DNA of 12,262 nucleotides from Methyloglobulus sp. (lineage in GTDB: Bacteria; Pseudomonadota; Gammaproteobacteria; Methylococcales; Methylomonadaceae): the NCBI GenBank assembly GCA_013140405.1, contig JABFSV010000091.1:1-12262 (forward strand), written 5' to 3'. The notes under the pieces were generated by a model. It was not told the origin of the DNA. It searched no databases and saw only the letters and a program-made list of their open reading frames with translations. Position numbers and translations under genes: made by a program. Below, one piece after another: positions 7,267-12,262 of this stretch. How positions within the stretch are numbered: position 1 is the first letter of the stretch; every line of letters begins with the position of its first letter.

Positions 7267-7286
7267 TGAAAGGTTATTGAAAGGTT
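7267..7286. promoter_or_regulatory. Candidate response-regulator operator (direct repeat, 11-bp period)
   Basis: TGAAAGGTT occurs exactly twice, at 7267-7275 and 7278-7286, starting 11 nt apart. On the minus strand this reads CTTTCA-N5-CTTTCA, the same architecture as the PmrA/QseB box (two hexamers with 5-nt spacing), though the letters differ. It lies 20-39 nt upstream of the regulator's ATG and about 110-130 nt upstream of the predicted start of the carbonic anhydrase transcript, so it could serve either gene. Binding by this regulator is inferred. Confidence 0.5.
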
Positions 7287-7360
7287 GAGCCTTTACACTA
7301 AGTACATGTTAGACGGAATTTAAGCTATGATGAAAGTGATTTAATTTGTAAAAAATGATT

Positions 7361-7388
7361 TTGATACGATACTATTAAGCCATATAAT
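7361..7388 (+). promoter_or_regulatory. Sigma-70 promoter for the carbonic anhydrase operon
   Basis: TTGATA (7361-7366, five of six matches to the -35 consensus) is followed after 16 nt by a perfect TATAAT (7383-7388). Transcription would start near 7395, leaving a leader of about 25 nt before the ATG at 7421. This is the strongest promoter match in the window. Confidence 0.75.
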
Positions 7389-7420
7389 TTAACTGCTACG
7401 CAACCCAAGAAAAATACATT

Positions 7421-8065
7421 ATGAAATCGTTTGATAAATTATTATTGGAAAATAAAGCTTGGTCTGAAGAAAAAAAAGCGGTAGACCCCGAATTTTTTTT
7501 AGCAATGGCAAAAACACAAACTCCAGAATTTCTCTGGATAGGTTGCTCGGATAGCCGCGTACCTGCTGAAATTATCGTCAATGCTGAGCCTGGCGAAATT
7601 TTTATTCATCGCAACATCGCTAATCAGATAATCGAGACCGATTTTAATTGCTTGAGCGTCGTGCAATATGCAGTTTCCGTGCTAGAGGTTGAACATATTA
7701 TTGTTTGTGGGCATTACAATTGCGGCGGTATTAGGGCAGCGCTGGACAAACAAAGCCCCAATTTGGTTATTACCAACAAGTGGCTGATGCATATAAAGGA
7801 TATTTATCGTTTCCATAAACAGGAAATTGATGCGTTGCCGACTGAAGACCAACGTGTTAACCGACTGGTCGAACTCAATATCATCGAACAGGTGAAGACT
7901 TTATCGCACACCTCAATCATCCAGAATGCTTGGTATAAACACCAAAGACCGACAATACACGGTTGGGTGTATGGGCTTGCAGACGGTTTACTCCATCCAC
8001 TTGTTACGCTGTACCCAGACACTGAAATTGATCCAATCTATAAATATGATTTTCAAACTAGCTGA
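7421..8065 (+). CDS. can: Beta-class carbonic anhydrase
   Basis: The enzyme interconverts CO2 and bicarbonate in the cytoplasm. The 214-residue product carries all beta-class residues: zinc ligands C42, H98 and C101 with the D44/R46 dyad, in the motifs GCSDSRVPAE (41-50) and VCGHYNCGG (95-103). These positions coincide with those of E. coli Can, and the length is close (220 there). HRNIAN (63-68) is also conserved. The ATG at 7421 has only a weak ribosome site. The SulP gene starts 12 nt downstream, so the two are almost certainly cotranscribed. This pairs bicarbonate chemistry with an anion transporter that may carry bicarbonate. Confidence 0.97.
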   Translation: MKSFDKLLLENKAWSEEKKAVDPEFFLAMAKTQTPEFLWIGCSDSRVPAEIIVNAEPGEIFIHRNIANQIIETDFNCLSVVQYAVSVLEVEHIIVCGHYNCGGIRAALDKQSPNLVITNKWLMHIKDIYRFHKQEIDALPTEDQRVNRLVELNIIEQVKTLSHTSIIQNAWYKHQRPTIHGWVYGLADGLLHPLVTLYPDTEIDPIYKYDFQTS

Positions 8066-8077
8066 AATAAATACCAG

Positions 8078-9643
8078 ATGATACATAAGCATATCGATTT
8101 TTATATTAGCCATTTAAAAAGCGACATTCCTGCCGGAATCGTGGTTTTTTTGGTCGCCCTGCCGCTTTGCCTTGGTGTTGCCTTGGCTTCCGGTGCCCCG
8201 CTGTTTTCAGGATTGATCGCTGGCATGGTGGGCGGACTGATCGTTTCCTGGGCCAGCGGTTCCCAACTCAGTGTTTCAGGCCCTGCTGCTGGACTCACCG
8301 CAATTGTATTTAACGCTATTGAAAGCCTGGGTAGCTATTCTGGTTTCTTGGTAGCCGTTGTGCTTGCCGGTTTTCTCCAACTCCTATTCGGATTCCTGAA
8401 AGCTGGTGTAATCAGCGCCTACTTCCCTACTTCTGTTATTAAAGGCATGTTGGCGGCAATCGGCTTAATATTGATCATAAAGCAAATCCCCCACGCCCTC
8501 GGCTACGATGCCAGCTTTGAGGGCGACGAAAGCTATATGCAAGAAACAGCCCAGACAGCTTTTGGTGGGTTACTTGGTGCGCTAAAATTCATTTCGCCAA
8601 GTGCTGCAGTAGTGAGTGCAGTGGCATTACTGATTTTAATGCTGTGGGAAACGGCTTTGGTAAAGCGCATAACCTTCTTAAGAATTATCCCTGGCGCATT
8701 GGTCGCCGTGCTTTGGGGCATCATCTACAATATTGTAATCCTGGAAATAAGGCCAGAATGGGCGATTTCAGAAAAACATTTGGTGTCATTACCGACCACA
8801 GACAACCCTCAAGATTTCATTCAGTTATTTTCCTTCCCTGATTTCAGCTTTTTGTTGAATGCCCAAACTTATACGATAGCAGCAACATTAGCCATCATTG
8901 CCAGCCTGGAAACTTTATTAAGTTTGGAAGCCGTTGACAAACTAGATCCAATGAAACGTGTTGCACCAACCAACAGGGAACTAAAAGCCCAGGGTATTGG
9001 CAATATGCTCAGCGGCATGATCGGTGGCATTCCGATAACCGCTGTGATTGTTCGAAGCTCCGCTAACATCAATGCTGGCGGCCATACTAAAGTATCTGCT
9101 TTCACGCACGGGACTTTGCTGTTGTTAAGTGTTATGTTTTTTGCCCGCTACCTTAATCACATCCCTTTGGCCTGTCTTGCAGCGATCTTGCTACAAACCG
9201 GTTACAAGTTGGCAAAACCTAAACTGTTCTTCGAGTTTTTTAAAAAAGGCGCTAACCAACTTATTCCTTTTATGGCGACCATCATCGCAATCCTCGTTAC
9301 CGATTTATTGAAAGGTATTGTGGTTGGCCTGTTGATCGGCCTCTACTATGTCATTCGAGCCAACCACCATGCCGCCATCTCACTAACGCAATCAGGCAAT
9401 AATTATTTATTGCGGCTAAATAAGGATGTCACTTTCCTTAACCGCGCGCTATTAAGAAAATTTCTTGATCAAATCAATGAAAACAGTTTTCTAGTTATCG
9501 ATGGTTCGAAAACCCAGTTCATCGACCACGACATCTTGGAAACTATTGAGGATTTTATTCAGGGCGCAAGCGACACCAACATAACTGTTGAAACCGTTGA
9601 CTTGCAAGGTAAGGAAAAAATCCAATTCACAAGGAACCAATAG
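8078..9643 (+). CDS. SulP-family inorganic anion transporter (bicarbonate or sulfate)
   Basis: The 521-residue inner-membrane protein has the SulP layout. About 10-14 hydrophobic segments span residues 15-428, and a cytoplasmic STAS-like domain spans about 437-515. The N-terminal stretch DIPAGIVVFLVALPLCLGVA (16-35) and SVSGPAAGLTAI (65-76) are family hallmarks near the anion site. The region SLETLLSLEAVDKLDP (276-291) through GGIPITAVIVRSSANINAGG (316-335) is also characteristic. The STAS part is short and keeps a core strand VIDGSKTQFIDHDILE (473-488). SulP proteins move sulfate, bicarbonate and related anions; tight linkage to a carbonic anhydrase favours bicarbonate, as in known SulP/carbonic anhydrase pairings. 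Sulfate remains possible. No strong Shine-Dalgarno sequence is visible, suggesting coupling to the upstream gene. Confidence 0.93.
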   Translation: MIHKHIDFYISHLKSDIPAGIVVFLVALPLCLGVALASGAPLFSGLIAGMVGGLIVSWASGSQLSVSGPAAGLTAIVFNAIESLGSYSGFLVAVVLAGFLQLLFGFLKAGVISAYFPTSVIKGMLAAIGLILIIKQIPHALGYDASFEGDESYMQETAQTAFGGLLGALKFISPSAAVVSAVALLILMLWETALVKRITFLRIIPGALVAVLWGIIYNIVILEIRPEWAISEKHLVSLPTTDNPQDFIQLFSFPDFSFLLNAQTYTIAATLAIIASLETLLSLEAVDKLDPMKRVAPTNRELKAQGIGNMLSGMIGGIPITAVIVRSSANINAGGHTKVSAFTHGTLLLLSVMFFARYLNHIPLACLAAILLQTGYKLAKPKLFFEFFKKGANQLIPFMATIIAILVTDLLKGIVVGLLIGLYYVIRANHHAAISLTQSGNNYLLRLNKDVTFLNRALLRKFLDQINENSFLVIDGSKTQFIDHDILETIEDFIQGASDTNITVETVDLQGKEKIQFTRNQ

Positions 9644-9679
9644 AATTGTTTACCGAAATAAATATTTTGGATATGGCAC

Positions 9680-10114
9680 ATGTTTTCAATCAATAATCCC
9701 AAAATAATCATACGGTACGCCTTGCTGATTGCCATATTGATTTTTTACGACTTTTTTTGGGATTTGTTGTTATCGTTGCTCCATTCTTTGGTAATGTTGC
9801 TGCATTATTTGTTCGAATTCTGCGAACATACGCTCGACCAATTCATTGGGCATATCTTCCGTACTGATCCCCGCACCACTGAGATAATTGTCTTTTATGT
9901 TATGGCTTTTGCCATAGGCTTTATTGTCTTTAGGGTGATAATGGCTTTGCCGGAATGGTACCGCAATATCTGTGACCGATTAACTGATTATTGGCATCAA
10001 GAAAAAACAAAGGCATTAAGTAACTGGCGCAGGCAACCATTCATCAAAAAAATCAAATGGGGATCCGTCTTCTTAACAAGCTCACTTTTTATGGTGCTTT
10101 GGGTTTTTAGCTGA
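9680..10114 (+). CDS. Uncharacterised small membrane protein downstream of SulP
   Basis: I do not recognise this 144-residue protein. A long hydrophobic N-terminal region (about 11-47) contains one or two membrane helices and is rich in Leu, Phe, His and Tyr. A second helix spans about 67-89, and a third about 127-143 ends the protein. Between them are a His/Asp/Arg-containing segment (CEHTLDQFIGHIFRTDPR, 48-65) and a basic amphipathic stretch (about 91-126) with many Trp, Arg and Lys residues. The ATG at 9680 has GGA 8 nt upstream. It begins 36 nt after the SulP stop on the same strand, with no terminator between, so it is probably the third gene of the carbonic anhydrase operon. A role as accessory subunit of the transporter is a guess. 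Its 3' end overlaps a possible minus-strand small ORF by 8 nt. Confidence 0.8.
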   Translation: MFSINNPKIIIRYALLIAILIFYDFFWDLLLSLLHSLVMLLHYLFEFCEHTLDQFIGHIFRTDPRTTEIIVFYVMAFAIGFIVFRVIMALPEWYRNICDRLTDYWHQEKTKALSNWRRQPFIKKIKWGSVFLTSSLFMVLWVFS

Positions 10115-10193
10115 TGAAATATCGCTCAAGGATACAAATAAGCCAAATTGAAACCAGCGCCAATACCAATTCACAAGCTGCAACACCGACCAT
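10107..10193 (-). CDS. Possible 28-residue single-helix membrane peptide
   Basis: An ATG at 10193 is preceded by AAGGA about 12 nt upstream and opens a 28-codon frame ending in TAA. The peptide starts MVGVAACELVLALVSIWL and continues hydrophobic to a short polar end with Glu, Arg, Tyr; it would form one membrane helix. An in-frame stop lies shortly upstream, so it is not the tail of a longer intact protein in this frame. It is convergent with, and overlaps by 8 nt, the upstream membrane-protein gene. A/T-rich spacers yield hydrophobic short frames by chance, so support is weak. Confidence 0.25.
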   Translation of the reverse strand: MVGVAACELVLALVSIWLICILERYFIS

Positions 10194-10395
10194 CGGATAA
10201 CGATTTCCTTAATGGCTTGAGGCTGCGACTGATGGCCTTGCATTTTGACTACGCTTGCTGTAGCGCTTAAATGTAAAAAAACCACAATCTTTTTGGAATT
10301 TGTAAATATGAATAAGTTTAGGACTAAAGCATCAGCCAAACTGGGCATTGTTGTTGTGTGGTTTTACACAATGGCAAACTGGCATAGCTAACTCA
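10115..10395. other. Intergenic spacer between convergent operons
   Basis: This 281-nt spacer separates the plus-strand carbonic anhydrase set from the minus-strand pepA-holC pair. No convincing intrinsic terminator was found for either direction. There is a 6-bp hairpin (TTGTGT 10354-10359 with ACACAA 10366-10371) without a T-run, and an imperfect direct repeat (10335-10348 and 10373-10385, both containing CAAACTGG). A minus-strand 88-codon frame (10082-10348) crosses it but has no recognisable protein character. The only coding candidate is the 28-codon frame listed separately. Confidence 0.6.
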
Positions 10396-10824
10396 TCACA
10401 TCTTATGGGTAGTAATCTCAATTCCCGCCTGCTGATACTGCCGATAACGATTTCTACCCCATACTTTGGTTTCTTCGCTGTTATCCAGTATTTCAAGTAT
10501 ACGTTTGGCTTGCTGAAAATCTTGCGGGCATTCTGACGACAGGTTAATCACGGTCTGTTGCCAGTGTTCAGGTGGCTGGCTTGAGCCTATCAGCACAGTA
10601 TTTTCAAGTGTGGGCAATTCGCCCGTGTAAATTTGATGCGGAATAAAACTACCTGCCCTGAATGTCCAGAGCAGGTCGTCGATGAGTTGGCTTTGTTCTA
10701 ATGAATCGGTGAGTACGTAAGCAAAAGAGCCGCTGCGGTAGGCTTTTTCTATCAGTTTGCAAGCAAACAAATAGCGTTCTTGGGTTATTTCCGTCGGCAG
10801 TACATAAAAGCTGATTTCTGGCAC
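10396..10824 (-). CDS. holC: DNA polymerase III subunit chi
   Basis: HolC is the clamp-loader accessory subunit that, with psi, links DNA polymerase III holoenzyme to single-strand-binding protein. The 142-residue product matches the family length. Recognisable parts are the N-terminal strand ISFYVLP, the LLWTFRAGSFIPH segment (51-63), equivalent to the conserved LWTF...SFIPH region, and the C-terminal GRNRYRQYQQAG (123-134). The start is a GTG at 10824; AGG, formed by the pepA stop region, sits 8 nt upstream, so translation is likely coupled to pepA. The pepA-holC order is common in gammaproteobacteria, where valS often follows; here the next gene is convergent instead. Confidence 0.93.
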   Translation of the reverse strand: MPEISFYVLPTEITQERYLFACKLIEKAYRSGSFAYVLTDSLEQSQLIDDLLWTFRAGSFIPHQIYTGELPTLENTVLIGSSQPPEHWQQTVINLSSECPQDFQQAKRILEILDNSEETKVWGRNRYRQYQQAGIEITTHKM

Positions 10825-10833
10825 ACGGCTAAC

Positions 10834-12262
10834 CTAGGACGCTGCCCGGTCAATGAGATATTGGCTTAACAAGGGTACGGGACGGCCTGTTGCGCCTTTG
10901 AATTGTCCCGTCCGCCAAGCTGTACCTGCAATATCCAGATGCGCCCAGCGGAAGTTTTTGGCGAAGTGCGACAGGAAACAGGCGGCGGTGATCGTACCTG
11001 CATCTTTGCCGCCAATGTTGGCAAGGTCGGCAAAATTGGATTTAAGCTGTTCCTGATATTCTTCCCACAGTGGTAAGCGCCAAACGCTGTCACAAGCCGA
11101 TTCTCCGGCTTTGATTAGGGCATTGCACAGCTCGTCGTCGTTACCAAGCAGTCCACTGGGAACACGTCCCAAAGCGACCAAACAAGCGCCAGTCAAGGTC
11201 GCCAAATCAATGACCACATCAGGATTGTATCTTTCGGCGTAAGTCAGTGTGTCGCAAAGTATTAAGCGGCCTTCTGCATCGGTGTTCAAGATTTCGATGG
11301 TTTTACCTAACATGCTGGTGACAATATCGCCAGGTTTGTTGGCATCGCCATCAGGCATGTTTTCTGATGAGGGTACCAAGCCCACGATATTGAGCGGCAA
11401 TTGCATTTTTACCGCTGCCAGCAACGTACCCATGACGGCTGCACCGCCGCACATGTCGTATTTCATCTCGTCCATGCCTGCACCGGGCTTTAATGAGATG
11501 CCGCCAGCATCGAAAGTTAAGCCTTTGCCCACTAAAACAATAGGCTTGCCATCTTTTTTGCCGCCTTGGTATTCCAGGGCGATCAATTTGGCAGGTTGAC
11601 GGCTACCGCGTGAAACCGACAGAAAAGAACCCATGCCGAGTTCTTCCATTTCCGCTTCTTCTAGGATTTTTACGATGAGTCCTGGATGAGTTTTGCCGAG
11701 TTCAACAGCTTGCTCAGCCATGTAAGTCGGAGTGCAAACATTACCAGGAAGATCGGCGAGCGCTTTGGTAAGGCTAACGCCTTCGGCAATTGCCAAGCCT
11801 TGGATTAATCCTGATTGCGCTGAAGCAAGCCCACTATCTGGGGTAGTGATGATTACTTTTTGCAGTTTACTCTCGGTTTCCTTGTCGGATTTGAGGGCGG
11901 TAAACTGGTAGCTGGCATCGTTGAACACTTCGACGATTTGGCGGACATTCCATTGCAGATTACTACCTTCAACGGCAACATCCGCAAGGCCACAAACAAC
12001 GGATTTAATGTAAGGTTTTTTTAGGCTCAGAACCGCAGCTGACAATGCTTTCCGGTAATTTTTTGGCGATAAAGCCTTGTTTTCACCTAATCCAACCAAT
12101 AATACACGTTCAACTTTGCTATCGGGAATCACATTCATCAAGACAGTTTCGCCAATCTTACCGCTAATATCACCACGGCTAATAACTGTCGCGATTGTGC
12201 TTTGCAGCTTATCCGAAAGACCTGCCCCAGAAGGAATGAATTGCTGGTTCTGATACTGATTC
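10834..12262 (-). CDS. pepA: Leucyl aminopeptidase (M17), 5' end cut by window
   Basis: PepA is a hexameric two-metal cytosolic aminopeptidase that removes N-terminal residues; in E. coli it also binds DNA as a co-regulator and Xer recombination factor. The frame is open to the right edge (475 visible residues). The internal TTG at 12141 is not the real start, since the upstream codons encode a PepA-like stretch ([10 protein letters not shown]) corresponding to the N-terminal domain. Roughly 20-30 N-terminal residues are missing compared with the usual ~500. In visible-residue numbering, [16 protein letters not shown] holds the metal ligands K246 and D251, YDMCGGAA gives D269, and the signature NTDAEGRL gives D328, E330 and R332. 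The C-terminal part has [10 protein letters not shown] and [10 protein letters not shown]. All catalytic residues seen are intact. It lies 9 nt upstream of holC. Confidence 0.97.
   Translation of the reverse strand, partial: NQYQNQQFIPSGAGLSDKLQSTIATVISRGDISGKIGETVLMNVIPDSKVERVLLVGLGENKALSPKNYRKALSAAVLSLKKPYIKSVVCGLADVAVEGSNLQWNVRQIVEVFNDASYQFTALKSDKETESKLQKVIITTPDSGLASAQSGLIQGLAIAEGVSLTKALADLPGNVCTPTYMAEQAVELGKTHPGLIVKILEEAEMEELGMGSFLSVSRGSRQPAKLIALEYQGGKKDGKPIVLVGKGLTFDAGGISLKPGAGMDEMKYDMCGGAAVMGTLLAAVKMQLPLNIVGLVPSSENMPDGDANKPGDIVTSMLGKTIEILNTDAEGRLILCDTLTYAERYNPDVVIDLATLTGACLVALGRVPSGLLGNDDELCNALIKAGESACDSVWRLPLWEEYQEQLKSNFADLANIGGKDAGTITAACFLSHFAKNFRWAHLDIAGTAWRTGQFKGATGRPVPLLSQYLIDRAAS

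Noticed and set aside
10082..10348. 88-codon minus-strand frame in the spacer before holC
   Set aside because: No recognisable domain, no good ribosome site, and its 3' part is antisense to the membrane-protein gene. The competing 28-codon frame in another phase has a better upstream AAGGA.
10354..10371. TTGTGT/ACACAA hairpin as a terminator
   Set aside because: The stem is only 6 bp and A/T-rich, and no T-run follows in either direction.
10834..12141. pepA starting at the TTG at 12141
   Set aside because: The frame stays open to the window edge and the upstream codons match the N-terminal PepA domain, so the gene is truncated by the window rather than starting there.
1..12262. CRISPR arrays, rRNA or tRNA genes, insertion-sequence transposases
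   Set aside because: No regularly spaced repeat arrays, tRNA-like cloverleaf sequences or transposase reading frames were recognised by eye on either strand.

Overview
The window reads as chromosomal DNA of a gammaproteobacterium with moderate GC. The order lptM-lysA, the pair pepA-holC, a CysB-type regulator and a Can-type carbonic anhydrase with the same metal-ligand positions as the E. coli enzyme all point there. A methanotroph-like (Methylococcales) host is a guess from general protein character and was not tested.

Left part (1-1631): an accessory-looking stretch on the minus strand. It holds the 5' part of a PIN-domain (VapC-like) gene cut by the window edge, a 193-bp element built of nested palindromes (328-520), and a CoiA-like gene combining a PD-(D/E)XK-type nuclease core with many Cys pairs. 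A short stem-loop separates this from lysA. In many gammaproteobacteria dapF follows lysA; here it does not, so this block may be an insertion.

Centre left (1632-5178): lptM (LPS-translocon lipoprotein) and lysA (last step of lysine synthesis) form a tight minus-strand pair. Upstream of them, on the same strand, is a CysB-like LysR regulator. It is divergent from a TauE/SafE-family exporter, which suggests a small sulfur-responsive unit.

Centre right (5219-10114): an OmpR-family response regulator and its histidine kinase overlap by 8 nt on the minus strand. They are divergent from a plus-strand set made of a beta-carbonic anhydrase, a SulP anion transporter and a small unrecognised membrane protein. 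The 173-bp divergent spacer has a near-consensus sigma-70 promoter facing the carbonic anhydrase. It also has a 9-bp direct repeat with 11-bp period, the architecture expected for an OmpR-family regulator. Together this looks like a bicarbonate/CO2 uptake-and-interconversion module under two-component control. That regulatory link is inference.

Right end (10115-12262): after a 281-bp spacer with a possible 28-codon membrane peptide on the minus strand come holC and pepA, a coupled minus-strand pair. pepA runs off the right edge and lacks only about 20-30 N-terminal residues.
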